In this document: positions 18,023-28,182 of the stretch, piece by piece
How positions within the stretch are numbered: position 1 is the first letter of the stretch
How the letters are laid out: each line of letters begins with the position of its first letter
Source of the DNA: Eubacterium sp.
GTDB lineage: Bacteria; Bacillota; Clostridia; Lachnospirales; Lachnospiraceae
Direction of reading: 5' to 3'
Assembly (NCBI GenBank): GCA_017406925.1
Contig: JAFQXO010000011.1
Coordinates: forward strand, 1 to 64,000
DNA: 64,000 nucleotides
Notes under the pieces: model-generated
What the model was told of the DNA's origin: nothing
What the model saw: only the letters and a program-made list of their open reading frames with translations
The model's database searches: none
Program-made: the position numbers and the translations under genes

Positions 18023-19939
18023 TTACCAGCTGCCGATTCCTCCGCCGCCGCCTCCGCCGCCGGAGAATCCACTACTTGCGGCTGAAGCAACTGCATTCAT
18101 TGCAGCCTCTGTCCTTATATTTGAAATAGGTGCTTGAATTCTAGTTCTAAACATCATATTGAAGAACATCAAATTCCAAAGCATATTGTCATATCCATAG
18201 TACCATCCTGGTGGATTGGTTGGGATATTCTTAAACTGCTTAGCCCACTGATCTGACATATTGAAAACCATCGCATATGGTAACACATCATAATAGTACT
18301 CTGGATTTTCAGCGACAAGCATCTTCAACTTATCTTCTTCCGCTGTCTTAATAAAGTTCTTAAGACCTAAGAGTTTGCCCATCATCTCAACCTTATAATC
18401 TGTTGGTTTTATAAGTCTATACGATATCAGTATTGCCACTGCAACTAAAATGACTGGTGCTATGAGCAACAATAGATTAAAGAAACTGTCTTCACGAGCT
18501 AAAAATGCGCATCCAACTGCTACAAGTACAAGAATGATTCCTGCGATAATCGAAATCGTGTTCTTTCCTGATTTTCTATTTTTAAACGCAAGCGCCACTT
18601 TCAGCAAACCAATTTCCAAAGCAAAGAGCGCAATTGCAGCAATAACACCTAAAACCAAGTTTTCGAAAGGTGCTACCGCACTGCTTGTAGTAATGAATCC
18701 AAAGATTCCAAGACACATAAGAAGACCTAGTCCTACAGCCTTTCCGTGTCCTGTAGACAATTTCATATTGCCAGTAAATCTGTTCTTTAGTAGATTTTTT
18801 GCACTCGTGAAGTCCTGAGAAAAACTTCTTGGCAAATCATCGAGACATCTGCTATCTCTTGTAAATATCGAATAGAAAAGTCTCTTCATAAACTCTGGCG
18901 CGTCATCCGGAAGATTCTTAACCTTGAATAGTGTGAGTCTAGCATGCTCACCCTTTCTTCCGTGCTTATCTGGCGTCTCTTTTATAGTAATGTATCCCTG
19001 TTGAGCCCACCATGGGATAAGTGACATCAAATCTACGTCGTCTACTGACTCATCAATGATGGTTCCCACTTCTGCACTACTCATTCCTTCTGGAGGATAA
19101 AACTCCACAGTCTCCACTGGCTTTTTGCTTCTTGAAAATACACTCAAAAGAATTATTAGCAAAGCCAATAGTGCTGTAATTATAAGAATTACCAAAGGAA
19201 CTATCTGCTTATTAGGAACCCAAGCTCCCTCGAAATAATCACCTCTAACTAACGCATAAATGGTGATAGCATTATTAGGTGGTACATTTGAGATTTCTCC
19301 GGATATAGATGTTGCATCTTTCTTAGTCTCTATACCTAAACCATTGTCCACATCACCATAAGCTCCGGAATAAACTCTCATGCCCTTTACTTCTGAAGCG
19401 GTAAGTGGTTTCTCAAACTTAATATTAAATGAGAAATGGTCAATAGACATATTTGTCTGATCACCTAATGGTGAATAGAAAATCAAATCATCTTTCTTGA
19501 CGCGGTCATCAGGCATAACATATGTATATGTAATAACATATGTGTATTCGCCTTCTATTGTTCTATCTTCATCGCCGAGTCGATACACTGTATTGGTACC
19601 TTCCCGGTCCTTGTCATACAGAACTGCTGCACCACTTGCATCCTTAGCATAAAAGTGTTCAATCTTGCTCTTATACTTCAGTGTCCTTTTCTCGCCAGAA
19701 TCTGTAGTTCTCTTGATATACATAGTCGTTGGAATACTTCTATATATACCATGTCTAGGTGCAGTGAAATTAACCTTGATAGTCTCCGTCACTTCGACTG
19801 AGTTGTTACTCTTGTATAATCCACTGAAGTTCCAATCAGTAACTGTGTAACCACCCTCATCGGCACTGACCATCGCAGTGATAAATATTGAAGCGACAAA
19901 AACTATTCCGAGAAATAATATTCGCTTAAATACTTTCAT
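18023..19939 (-). CDS. DUF2207 membrane protein with glycine-rich tail
   Basis: 638 residues. A signal peptide (about 1-26) leads to an extracellular beta-rich DUF2207 domain (about 30-225). A transmembrane helix lies near 240-262, a cytoplasmic segment follows, and two or three more helices lie at about 400-490. The protein ends in GGGGGGGGIGSW, typical of DUF2207/YgcG-type membrane proteins. It begins one base after lemA, and LemA plus DUF2207 is a recurrent pair in bacteria. Function is undefined; envelope homeostasis is usually suggested. The ribosome site AAGGTGG lies inside lemA. Confidence 0.8.
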   Translation of the reverse strand: MKVFKRILFLGIVFVASIFITAMVSADEGGYTVTDWNFSGLYKSNNSVEVTETIKVNFTAPRHGIYRSIPTTMYIKRTTDSGEKRTLKYKSKIEHFYAKDASGAAVLYDKDREGTNTVYRLGDEDRTIEGEYTYVITYTYVMPDDRVKKDDLIFYSPLGDQTNMSIDHFSFNIKFEKPLTASEVKGMRVYSGAYGDVDNGLGIETKKDATSISGEISNVPPNNAITIYALVRGDYFEGAWVPNKQIVPLVILIITALLALLIILLSVFSRSKKPVETVEFYPPEGMSSAEVGTIIDESVDDVDLMSLIPWWAQQGYITIKETPDKHGRKGEHARLTLFKVKNLPDDAPEFMKRLFYSIFTRDSRCLDDLPRSFSQDFTSAKNLLKNRFTGNMKLSTGHGKAVGLGLLMCLGIFGFITTSSAVAPFENLVLGVIAAIALFALEIGLLKVALAFKNRKSGKNTISIIAGIILVLVAVGCAFLAREDSFFNLLLLIAPVILVAVAILISYRLIKPTDYKVEMMGKLLGLKNFIKTAEEDKLKMLVAENPEYYYDVLPYAMVFNMSDQWAKQFKNIPTNPPGWYYGYDNMLWNLMFFNMMFRTRIQAPISNIRTEAAMNAVASAASSGFSGGGGGGGGIGSW

Positions 19940-20503
19940 TTAGAATTCCACCTTAACATTCTGTCTCTCAGCTGCCTCTTCTACTTCGTACATAGGCTTT
20001 CTCTCAAACTTAAACATATTAGCTATGATATTTGAAGGAACTGTTAGACACTTGTTGTTGTATTCCTTAACTGAACCATTATAGTACTTACGTGCATTTG
20101 CAATGTCTTCCTCAAGTTTCTTGAGTTGTCCCTGCAAATCAAGGAAGTTCTGGTTAGCCTTAAGATCTGGATAATTCTCGCTCAAAGCAAAAATCTGTCT
20201 TAGTGCTCCAGTAATCTGGTTCTCACTCTCCATTCTCTCATCAACCGTCTGTGTAGCTCCACTATTTCTAGCCTCGATCACTTTTTCAAGTGTCTCGGAC
20301 TCATGCTTAGCGTAACCTTTTACCGTTGATACTAAGTTTGGAATCAAATCAAATCTCTTCTTAAGATAAACATCCATTGTCGAGAATGCTTCCTCGCACT
20401 GTGTACGTCTGCGGATAAGTCCGTTGTATGTTCCAACAATCCAAATGATTATTATCACCACGATAACCGCAATAACGATTCCTACAATTGCTCCTGCTGA
20501 CAT
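19940..20503 (-). CDS. lemA: LemA family protein
   Basis: 187 residues: one N-terminal transmembrane helix (about 5-25), then a helical bundle with the LemA signature (YNGLIRRRTQCEEAFSTMDV, RFDLIPNLVSTVKGYA, NFLDLQGQLKKLEEDIANAR, YNGSVKEYNN). The bulk is expected outside the membrane or at the periplasmic face. The molecular role is not established. It lies between gltX and DUF2207 with one- to two-base gaps, so all three are probably co-transcribed. AAAGGAGG overlaps the gltX end. Confidence 0.88.
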   Translation of the reverse strand: MSAGAIVGIVIAVIVVIIIIWIVGTYNGLIRRRTQCEEAFSTMDVYLKKRFDLIPNLVSTVKGYAKHESETLEKVIEARNSGATQTVDERMESENQITGALRQIFALSENYPDLKANQNFLDLQGQLKKLEEDIANARKYYNGSVKEYNNKCLTVPSNIIANMFKFERKPMYEVEEAAERQNVKVEF

Positions 20504-20504
20504 A

Positions 20505-21962
20505 TTAAACCTCCTTTAATAGTTCAATTCCTTTTTGAACTCTCTTTATAGTTTCTTCCTTGCCGAGTACCTCGGCAATTTCAAATGCGCCTGCGGGTGT
20601 CATCTGCTTTCCTGACACTGCCGTTCTCAAAGGCCAAAGCGCTTGGCCGTTTTTGCAACCTTTTTTCTCGATATACTTAAATACTACATCATGAAGACCA
20701 TCCACCGAATAGTCATCTGTGCCCTCAAGTATTGGTAACAATTCCTCCAAAACCTCAAGTGAGTTTTCAGAGTTTGTCTTCATCTTCTTATGTGTATACA
20801 TCTCTGGATCATACTCCGGAAGTTCCTCAAAGAAATCTATCATTTCTCCAATCTCAGGGAATGTTTCAATACGAGTTTTAACCATATCCATGATTTTCTT
20901 GAGATCCAAATCCTTAGTAATCACTTCTTTCACATATGGAAGTGCCATCTCATAGAACTTCTCATTGTCCATCGCCTTGATGTATTCGCCATTCATCCAT
21001 TTAAGTTTTCCAATATCGAAAACTGATGGTGACTTGTTAACTTTGTGATAATCAAACTTTTCAATCAACTCATCTAGACTGAAAATCTCAGTATTATCCT
21101 CTGGGCTCCAACCTAACAGTGCAATGTAATTTATTATTGCCTCCGGCAAAAAGCCTTGCTCCAATAACTCTTCATAAGATGAATGTCCTGAACGCTTTGA
21201 GAGTTTCTTGTGATTTTCATCTGTGATAAGTGGAAGATGCACATAAACTGGACTCTCCCAGCCAAACGCATCGTAGAGTCGCTGGTACTTAGGTGCAGAT
21301 GAAATGTATTCATTGCCTCGCACCACGTGTGTAATCTCTTGGAGATGGTCATCTACCACATTGGCAAAGTTATATGTTGGATAGCCGTCAGACTTGATGA
21401 GAATCATGTCGTCGAGCTCGCTATTTTCTACTGTGATTTCCCCGTAAAGCTCGTCGACAAATGTTGTCGTACCTTCATTAGGGATATTAATACGGATAAC
21501 ATAAGGCTTCCCTGCATCTAAGTTCGCCTGAATTTCCTCTGGTGTGAGGCTTAGACAATGCTTGTCGTAGACAGTAATTTCCTTGCCATCCTCTGATACT
21601 GCAGTCTTCAATGAATCAAGGCGCTCCTTATCACAGAAGCAGTAATATGCATCGCCTGACTCGATAAGCTTTTTGGCATACTCCATATAGATGCCTTGGG
21701 CTTGACGCTCACTCTGAACGTATGGGCCATAACCCTTGTCCTTATCTGGACCTTCATCGTGTTTGAGCCCTGCTGAATCTAGAGTACGATAAATAATATC
21801 AACAGCGCCTTCTACATAACGCTCTTGATCAGTATCTTCTACTCTCAAAACAAAATCTCCCCCTGCGTGCTTCGCAATGAGGAATTCATATAGTGCTGTT
21901 CTTAAATTTCCAACGTGCATCTTGCCCGTAGGGCTCGGTGCGTATCTAGTTCTTACTTTCAT
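20505..21962 (-). CDS. gltX: Glutamyl-tRNA synthetase
   Basis: Class Ic synthetase of 485 residues for tRNA-Glu (often tRNA-Gln too in Gram-positives with GatCAB). The HIGH motif appears as [16 protein letters not shown] near residue 8 and the KMSKS loop as KKLSKRSG near 240. The ATG at 21962 was preferred over one 11 codons upstream because AGGAG lies at the right distance and the protein then begins [13 protein letters not shown], as in the family. The upstream extension would run through the preceding terminator hairpin. Transcription must pass that hairpin or start inside the upstream gene. Confidence 0.95.
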   Translation of the reverse strand: MKVRTRYAPSPTGKMHVGNLRTALYEFLIAKHAGGDFVLRVEDTDQERYVEGAVDIIYRTLDSAGLKHDEGPDKDKGYGPYVQSERQAQGIYMEYAKKLIESGDAYYCFCDKERLDSLKTAVSEDGKEITVYDKHCLSLTPEEIQANLDAGKPYVIRINIPNEGTTTFVDELYGEITVENSELDDMILIKSDGYPTYNFANVVDDHLQEITHVVRGNEYISSAPKYQRLYDAFGWESPVYVHLPLITDENHKKLSKRSGHSSYEELLEQGFLPEAIINYIALLGWSPEDNTEIFSLDELIEKFDYHKVNKSPSVFDIGKLKWMNGEYIKAMDNEKFYEMALPYVKEVITKDLDLKKIMDMVKTRIETFPEIGEMIDFFEELPEYDPEMYTHKKMKTNSENSLEVLEELLPILEGTDDYSVDGLHDVVFKYIEKKGCKNGQALWPLRTAVSGKQMTPAGAFEIAEVLGKEETIKRVQKGIELLKEV

Positions 21963-21975
21963 TTGTTCTCCTATC

Positions 21976-22003
21976 AAAAAAGGCTGCATTAACACAGCCT
22001 TTT
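21976..22003 (-). terminator. Intrinsic terminator just upstream of gltX
   Basis: Arms AAAAGGCTG / CAGCCTTTT with an 8-base loop, followed on the minus strand by TTTTTT. It begins 3 bases after the stop of the kinase gene, and the gltX ATG follows 13 bases later. Confidence 0.8.
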
Positions 22004-22005
22004 CA

Positions 22006-22581
22006 TTACTTTATATTAGTTATATAATCAATCGCTTCTGTCATAGATTTCTTGAAAGATTCATCCGATGAGTTTTCGAACACGAATAAGTTCTTAACTC
22101 CCTCTGGATGTGAAAAGTCCTGACTCTTAATGTACTCATCCCAGTTTCTAATCTTCCAAGTATCTCTATCCGAGTCTCTTGCAATCATACGTTGCTTACA
22201 AACTTCTGGATCACACTCTACCCATACTACTATGAGTTCGGCGTTCTTCTTTGTGAGAAGATCCTGTCTGAGATTCTCCATATATCCTTCAGTTCTCACC
22301 TCTCGAGTGAATGGAGCGTTGATAAAGACTGTGTCGTTATAATCTAGTGCTTCCATCGCGATTTCCATAATCGCATCGTACTCGTAGTCTCTAATTTCTG
22401 CTTCGAAAAATGCAGAACTTCTATTATATTCTTCGTTGGCTACCTTAAAAATCTGTTTAGATAGAACAATCAATGAGTCCTTATCAAGATAAACACAATT
22501 TTTAAGAGCCTTAGCCAATCTCTTCGTCACATGAGTTTTTCCACTGGCAGGTGGAGATGTGACTAGTACTAATTTCTTCAT
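22006..22581 (-). CDS. P-loop NTPase / predicted small-molecule kinase
   Basis: 191 residues. Walker A is [18 protein letters not shown] at the N-terminus. YLDKDSL could be a Walker-B-like or substrate Asp. [15 protein letters not shown] and RDSDRDTWK resemble the LID and Arg region of AAA_33/zeta-toxin-like kinases. The substrate is unknown. It lies 73 bases after the SecB-like gene and ends at a strong terminator. It is not close enough to a known toxin to call it one. Confidence 0.65.
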   Translation of the reverse strand: MKKLVLVTSPPASGKTHVTKRLAKALKNCVYLDKDSLIVLSKQIFKVANEEYNRSSAFFEAEIRDYEYDAIMEIAMEALDYNDTVFINAPFTREVRTEGYMENLRQDLLTKKNAELIVVWVECDPEVCKQRMIARDSDRDTWKIRNWDEYIKSQDFSHPEGVKNLFVFENSSDESFKKSMTEAIDYITNIK

Positions 22582-22654
22582 AATTTACCTCTTGTAAAAA
22601 TAATGTAATCGCCCTTTATCATACCATTTTTAAAGGCTTTAGGCAATAATCTTA

Positions 22655-23068
22655 TTAGCTTGTAATGCCACTACTTCCCTTATCTTCCTCGTTGATTTTA
22701 ATGTTCTGTTCATTCATATTTACCTTCGGAATAGTGATAGGTGGAAGACCTGCATTTACCAAGAATGTGCTAATCAATGCTCTCGCATGTGGATAAACCT
22801 CATTGTACGCTTTCACGTGAATTTCTTTCTTATCCATTCCAGGTTCACAGTCTAGGAATGCTGTCACACTAATCTTGAAGTTAAACTTCATAGGATCATT
22901 CTTTTCCATCATATCTATAACGAGATTTGCTTTGCAATGAAGATTATCTTCCGTATACTTCACATTAAACGAAGCTCTCTGAGAGATGTCTAGGTTTCCC
23001 TGACCTTCTATATTGTTGGACAAATCTAGTTCGTCTACTTTTAGACCTTTAAATGTTAATTCACCCAT
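22655..23068 (-). CDS. SecB-like chaperone family protein
   Basis: 137 residues with the SecB fold pattern: beta strands (FNVKYTEDNLHCKANLVIDM, then FNFKISVTAFLDC), then the diagnostic helix and C-terminus YPHARALISTFLVNAGLPPI, followed by TIPKVNM. Classical SecB feeds SecA in Gram-negatives, and Gram-positives usually lack it. SecB-like proteins in other bacteria can be export chaperones or the chaperone of toxin-antitoxin-chaperone modules. No antitoxin-like gene is adjacent; the neighbour is a P-loop kinase. SD is AGGAGG. The fold assignment is by eye. Confidence 0.6.
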   Translation of the reverse strand: MGELTFKGLKVDELDLSNNIEGQGNLDISQRASFNVKYTEDNLHCKANLVIDMMEKNDPMKFNFKISVTAFLDCEPGMDKKEIHVKAYNEVYPHARALISTFLVNAGLPPITIPKVNMNEQNIKINEEDKGSSGITS

Positions 23069-23173
23069 GATTTCCTCCTATTATTTATCTAATTAATTTT
23101 TCACTTTTTTATATGGTTTTGCCGTCCAAACCCACTTACATAATTATAGCAAATAAAGAGGAATTGTACTATA

Positions 23174-25075
23174 ATGAGTGAGATGAAAAAAATGAACGGC
23201 AAAAGAGGTTTTTCAATGAAAAATAATGCATTTTGGAAAGTGTTAAACTATTTCATTCCATTGGTAACGCCTTTTATAGGCTTCGTCATACTTGAAAGAA
23301 TGTGGCGCACCAATTATATGAATGAATTCTTAGACGGCGAAGGTATGAGTATTAAGATTATATTACTGAACCTAGTAGTTTACTATGCTATCTGGGGCAT
23401 TCTCACATTCCTTATCGGCCGCTCCAGAATATCTTCTATTATATTTATCGTGCTCTGCTGTATCACGGGACTTGCAAACTACTTTGTGATCGAGTTTAGA
23501 CGCTCGCCTATCAATATAAATGATTTCCGTTCAATCGGAACTGCTATGAACGTGGCAGGAAGTTACGAATATAAGCTGGTTAGTAAAATAGTTTTGTGCT
23601 TATTTGGCGCAGTCATAATGATTGCACTTAATCTCTTCTTCCACTTCAAACTATACAATACGAAAAAGATTGGTTTGCAGATTGCACTCCATATATTTCC
23701 AGCGATTATTTGCGTATGTGCTATCTGGGGAGTCTCTGCTCTTATCACGAGAGATAATATTTCAAAGATTTGGCCTGACTTCTCGACTACGCTGTTTACG
23801 CCTAAGGCGATGGCGGACAAAGATGGCTATTTGCTCTCGAGTATATATATGGCAAAGTTTTCTAGAGTTGAAAAACCTGACGGCTATTCGGACGAAAAGG
23901 CACGAAGTCTTCTCGCTAAGTATGCCAACTCGGGTGTCTGGGACAATGACACTATCTCCAAGATAGGAAATTCTAAGACGATTATTAAATCACCTACCGA
24001 GCAAGCAAACATCCTCGTCATTATGAATGAGTGCTTCTCAGACCTTAGAATTCTAGGTCGAATGCATACTAACAAAGATTATATGCCATTCACTCACAAA
24101 CTTTTGAGCGGAACTGTTAAGAATACCATTTCTGGATACTTCTATTCATCAGTTCTTGGCGGTAACACCGCCAATACAGAATATGAGTTCTTGACTGGTG
24201 ATACTATGGCATTTTATCCGGCTGGAAGTGTTCCATATCAGCAGTTTGTACAGCAAAAGACTGATACTATGGCTAGTATACTCTCTGCTCAGGGAGCGCG
24301 CAGTACTGCTGCTCATCCATACGTCAGTTATGGTTGGGATCGAAACAAGGTTTATCCACTTTTCGGTTTCGATGAAAAGAAGTTTGCGGTGGATATGGGA
24401 GAGCTCACAAGAGTTCGAATTTATAATGACGATGTAAGTTTTTATAATTATCTATTCAACAATATTTTAAACAGAGTTGATAAGAGATATTTCTCGTTTA
24501 ATGTGACTATGCAAAACCATGGTGGATACAGCGGTGTTCCTGATCCAGCAAACTTCAAGGCTGAGATTACATACAAAGATTTCGCCAACCAAAACACTAG
24601 CAACTATCTCTCACTGATAAAGATTTCAGATGACGAGTTCAAGAAAGTGATAGACAAAGTAAAGAAAGATCCTAGACCTACTATTGTCGTGATGTTCGGC
24701 GATCATCAACCTAACGATATTACTGTTCACGACATATATTCATATAATGGTAAAGACATTGATAAGTTGAATAATGCTGAGAGATTCAATAGATATAAAG
24801 TTCCTGTAGTAATGTGGGCAAACTATGACATTCCTGAGGATAATCACTTAATCACAAGTGCCAACTTCCTCGGCGGAATGGTTCAAAAACTTGCCGGTTA
24901 TCAGACTAGCAGTTACCAAAACTTTATTGAAAGTTTTAGACAGTATGTTCCTGCGATATCAGCTCAAGGATTTTTAGACAAGGATGGTTCATACCATGAG
25001 ATAAGCGAACTAGATAAGTACACGAGTATGGCTAACGACTACAGAACACTTCAGTACTATCACATATTTAAATAA
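23174..25075 (+). CDS. LTA synthase / phosphoglycerol transferase-like sulfatase-fold membrane protein
   Basis: 633 residues. Five hydrophobic helices at about 25-215, then an extracellular alkaline-phosphatase-superfamily domain. Metal and catalytic motifs are NILVIMNECFSDLR (metal Glu), GGNTANTEYEFLTG (nucleophile Thr region), MQNHGGYSG and VVMFGDHQPND. This matches LtaS-type enzymes, which move glycerol phosphate from phosphatidylglycerol onto a glycolipid or polymer. The product could be LTA or another phosphoglycerol-decorated glycan. Monocistronic on the plus strand, ending at a bidirectional terminator. Confidence 0.85.
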   Translation: MSEMKKMNGKRGFSMKNNAFWKVLNYFIPLVTPFIGFVILERMWRTNYMNEFLDGEGMSIKIILLNLVVYYAIWGILTFLIGRSRISSIIFIVLCCITGLANYFVIEFRRSPININDFRSIGTAMNVAGSYEYKLVSKIVLCLFGAVIMIALNLFFHFKLYNTKKIGLQIALHIFPAIICVCAIWGVSALITRDNISKIWPDFSTTLFTPKAMADKDGYLLSSIYMAKFSRVEKPDGYSDEKARSLLAKYANSGVWDNDTISKIGNSKTIIKSPTEQANILVIMNECFSDLRILGRMHTNKDYMPFTHKLLSGTVKNTISGYFYSSVLGGNTANTEYEFLTGDTMAFYPAGSVPYQQFVQQKTDTMASILSAQGARSTAAHPYVSYGWDRNKVYPLFGFDEKKFAVDMGELTRVRIYNDDVSFYNYLFNNILNRVDKRYFSFNVTMQNHGGYSGVPDPANFKAEITYKDFANQNTSNYLSLIKISDDEFKKVIDKVKKDPRPTIVVMFGDHQPNDITVHDIYSYNGKDIDKLNNAERFNRYKVPVVMWANYDIPEDNHLITSANFLGGMVQKLAGYQTSSYQNFIESFRQYVPAISAQGFLDKDGSYHEISELDKYTSMANDYRTLQYYHIFK

Positions 25076-25084
25076 TCTTTACAA

Positions 25085-25137
25085 CAAAAAAGCTGTCCGT
25101 TGTGATTTGATAATCATCAACGTGACAGCCTTTTTTT
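25085..25137. terminator. Bidirectional terminator between convergent genes
   Basis: Long imperfect inverted repeat (AGCTGTC-CGTTG / CAACG-TGACAGCC) flanked by an A-run on the left and a T-run on the right, so it can work for both strands. The stop codon of the minus gene lies inside the T-run. Confidence 0.85.
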
Positions 25138-26023
25138 ATATTTGTTTTGCGTATCGGTAACCCCAACCGCTGTAATGTCTTCTCTTGTTATAGTCTATAT
25201 AACTTCTAGCCTTTACATATAAGGTTTTACCCTCTTTTAGTTTCTTTACAGTATAACTAGTCTTCTTTTTCAAATCTACAGTCTTCCACTTCTTGCTCTT
25301 CTTGTAAGCAATCTGGTAACCTGTGACTTTCTTCAACTTTCTCAAAGTAACCTTAACTTTATTTTTCTTCGTCTTCTTTCTCATTGCCAAAGGCAACTTC
25401 TTGCGCTTTTTATCTTTGATAAGTTTCAGTTTCTTTATAGTTGGAATCTTTAGATAATCACTAGTTGGCTTGTAAGGAGTCTTTGCGTTCTTAACTTTCA
25501 CAGTCGCTTTTCCAGTGTAGTTGCGTCCCTTACCAGTAAACTTAGCTATCAAGTTTCCGTGGTAGTCAATTGATGTGCTCACATCATAATCAACGCCCTT
25601 TTCCATATCATAACTTCCGTTGTTGGCGCTAATCTGTAGTTTCTTTTTCACAAACTCCACGTGAAGCGACATATCCTTAACGTTCGCCTTTACTATCTTA
25701 AAGTTTCGCTTGATAACTCCAGTATACTTTCCAATTCCAGTATAGATAACTGTGGCTGTGCCAACGAAAAAGTTATTCTCATACTCAATGGAATAATCTA
25801 AGCCAGAGTTTAATATCACGCCATTGTAAGTCATCTTGACATTGTTCATTCGATCTTTGCCATTAAACACCATAGATGCCTTGAAATTTTTCCAGTCCTT
25901 AATGACAGCACTAGAAGTTATGTCAACCAACTCATCGTTAGCCTTCGTCGCTACTGACGAAATATTTACTAACCCTATACTTAAAACTATGCTTAATGTT
26001 ATAGAAATAATCCTTTTAAACAT
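25136..26023 (-). CDS. Secreted protein with lysine-rich Fn3-like C-terminal domain
   Basis: 295 residues. Signal peptide (about 1-28), then two short beta-rich repeats resembling bacterial Ig/MBG-type surface domains (each with YNG/YTG and KYTGVIKRNFKI- or NYTGKATVKVKN-like ends). The C-terminus (about 200-295) is extremely Lys-rich and has an Fn3 pattern (KVTLRKLKKVTGYQIAYKK, SYTVKKLKEGKTLYVKARSY). A related tail closes the GH81 enzyme in this window. Probably wall-associated through charge (inference). No enzyme domain is visible. Confidence 0.65.
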   Translation of the reverse strand: MFKRIISITLSIVLSIGLVNISSVATKANDELVDITSSAVIKDWKNFKASMVFNGKDRMNNVKMTYNGVILNSGLDYSIEYENNFFVGTATVIYTGIGKYTGVIKRNFKIVKANVKDMSLHVEFVKKKLQISANNGSYDMEKGVDYDVSTSIDYHGNLIAKFTGKGRNYTGKATVKVKNAKTPYKPTSDYLKIPTIKKLKLIKDKKRKKLPLAMRKKTKKNKVKVTLRKLKKVTGYQIAYKKSKKWKTVDLKKKTSYTVKKLKEGKTLYVKARSYIDYNKRRHYSGWGYRYAKQI

Positions 26024-26060
26024 TTTTATCTCCCTTATGTGAACGAGAATATTCTAACAC

Positions 26061-26091
26061 AAAAACGGACGCTTTCAAAACGTCCGTTTTT
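26061..26091 (-). terminator. Terminator after the MMPL gene
   Basis: Arms AAAAACGGACG / CGTCCGTTTTT with a 9-base loop, ending in T-runs on both sides. It is 10 bases past the MMPL stop. Confidence 0.85.
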
Positions 26092-26101
26092 ATTATCATC
26101 A

Positions 26102-28171
26102 CTATTTACTAGTTTTCAAAAATCTGTAACTGCCCTTGATTATGAACTTATCCGTCAGTATAAAGAATGCTGGCAAGATGCAAATTACACAAACCATACT
26201 TATCAGCGCTCCTCTCGCCATCAATGTACAAAGTGAACTAATCATATCGATACTCGAGTAGATACCTACACCGATGGTTGCACCAAAGAAAGTTAGGGCA
26301 CTTACGATAACTGATTTCATCGATGCTGCCATAGCATCTCTTGCGGCTGTCTTTTTATCTTTGCCACTAGATCGTTCCAGCCTGTAACGATTCGTCATCA
26401 GAATCGCATAATCGACAGTGGCTCCCAATTGGATAGTTCCAATTACAATGGACGCGACGAACGGTAATGTCGTATGCGTGTAATATGGAATACCAAGGTT
26501 AATAAAGATACCAAATTCAATCAGTGCGACGAGAATAATAGGAATCGATATCGACCTAAATACTAATGCGATAATTATCAATATGGCTACAATCGATACT
26601 GTACTTACAATCTTGAAATCGACATTTGTGATTTCAATCAAGTCTCTCGTACAAGCAGCCTCTCCGACTAACATTCCGGTCTTGTCATATTTTTTTATAA
26701 TTTTTTCTACATCATTAGATAGTTTGTTTGCTCTATCAGATCCCGTCTTATACTGCGACATGAAAATGAGCATCTCATATTTCTTGCCGACAAGTTCATG
26801 AGTAAGTTTCTCAGGGATGAACGCTTGAGGTATTTTCGCATCAATAATAGTTTCCATACCTATTGTCGCTGACACACCCTCTGTTTTCTTTATATCCTCC
26901 AGCATTGCTTTAGTTTTTTTAGCTGGAAGTTCTTTATTTACTAAGATAATATTGGCGGAGCCAAGCTTATATTTCTCATTGAGAATCTTCTGTGTATCTA
27001 CGCTCTCTAAATAATCTGGAAGTGACATCGAAAGATCGTAGTAAACGTTCGTATTTTTGTATCCGAATACTGCAGGTACGATAAGCAGAACGAAAATCAC
27101 AATCGGAATCCAATAATGCTTAGTGATAGCCTTTGGAATCTTCTTGAAATCAGGAAGCAACTGTTTGTGTCTAGTCTTCTCAATCGCCTTGTCGAAGACA
27201 AGAATCATCGATGGCAAAATTGTGACACAAGATATCACGCCTAACAGCACACCTTTCGCCATAACGATACCAAGATCCAATCCAAGCGTAAATGTCATAA
27301 AACACAAAGCGATAAATCCAGCGATAGTTGTTACGGAACTTCCGACAACCGATGAGATGGTCTCTCTAATCGCGTGAGTCATCGCAGTCAGTTTATCCTC
27401 GTGCGCATCCTTCTTCTCCTCGTACGAGTGCCACAAGAATATCGAATAATCCATCGTGACGGCCAATTGCAGCACGGCCGCCAGCGCCTTTGTGACGTAC
27501 GAAATCTGCCCGAAAAAGAAATTACTTCCCAGGTTATAAATGATAGCCATTCCGATACTCGCTAGGAAGAAAAACGGAATGAGCCACGAATCCATCAAGA
27601 GCGAAAGAATAATCACGGAAATCAAAATCGCGATTCCTACATATATAGGTGTCTCTTGCTCCGACAAAATCTTCGTGTCGTTGACAATGGCTGAAATACC
27701 GGTCAACTTACATTGATTCTTCGTGATGGTTCGAATTTCATTGATAGCGTTTAACGTATTGTCAGCAGAGCTCGTATCATTGAACATAATCATCATGATA
27801 GTCGAGTCGCCGTAGTTAAACTTGTTATATACTTTTTTAGGAATCATGCTCTTTGGAATCTTCAGTTTCGCAATAGAGTCATACCAAATAACTTTCTCGA
27901 CATGATCCACTTTTTCAATTTTCTTTTTAAGTTCAGATACTTTCTTATCACTCAAGCCCTTGACCATACATATTCCAAAAGCTCCCGTGTGGAAATCGTC
28001 TAGGATGTACTCCTGACCTTTCATAGTATCTATGCTATCTGGCAAGTAATACAGAAGATCATAGTTTACCTTAGTATTGAAATAGCCGATAGCCGCTGGG
28101 ATAAGCAAAATAATACTTATGATAAGAATAATATATCTAGACTTAACTACACCTCTTGCAAAATGTTCCAT
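26102..28171 (-). CDS. MMPL-family RND transporter
   Basis: 689 residues. Two RND repeats, each starting with a transmembrane helix, an extracellular loop of about 130 residues (YDLLYYLPDS and YDLSMSLPDY at equivalent points) and five or six helices. AVTMDYSIFLWHSYEE and GATVDYAILMTNRYRLE are the paired motifs with the proton-relay Asp. Members export lipids, siderophores or small molecules. It lies 11 bases after the heptad-repeat protein gene, and the pair looks like one export unit. The cargo is unknown. Confidence 0.85.
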   Translation of the reverse strand: MEHFARGVVKSRYIILIISIILLIPAAIGYFNTKVNYDLLYYLPDSIDTMKGQEYILDDFHTGAFGICMVKGLSDKKVSELKKKIEKVDHVEKVIWYDSIAKLKIPKSMIPKKVYNKFNYGDSTIMMIMFNDTSSADNTLNAINEIRTITKNQCKLTGISAIVNDTKILSEQETPIYVGIAILISVIILSLLMDSWLIPFFFLASIGMAIIYNLGSNFFFGQISYVTKALAAVLQLAVTMDYSIFLWHSYEEKKDAHEDKLTAMTHAIRETISSVVGSSVTTIAGFIALCFMTFTLGLDLGIVMAKGVLLGVISCVTILPSMILVFDKAIEKTRHKQLLPDFKKIPKAITKHYWIPIVIFVLLIVPAVFGYKNTNVYYDLSMSLPDYLESVDTQKILNEKYKLGSANIILVNKELPAKKTKAMLEDIKKTEGVSATIGMETIIDAKIPQAFIPEKLTHELVGKKYEMLIFMSQYKTGSDRANKLSNDVEKIIKKYDKTGMLVGEAACTRDLIEITNVDFKIVSTVSIVAILIIIALVFRSISIPIILVALIEFGIFINLGIPYYTHTTLPFVASIVIGTIQLGATVDYAILMTNRYRLERSSGKDKKTAARDAMAASMKSVIVSALTFFGATIGVGIYSSIDMISSLCTLMARGALISMVCVICILPAFFILTDKFIIKGSYRFLKTSK

Positions 28172-28182
28172 ATCAATACCTT

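Noticed and set aside
22006..22581. Zeta-type toxin
   Set aside because: The P-loop and LID-like motifs fit many small kinases, and no antitoxin gene lies next to it.
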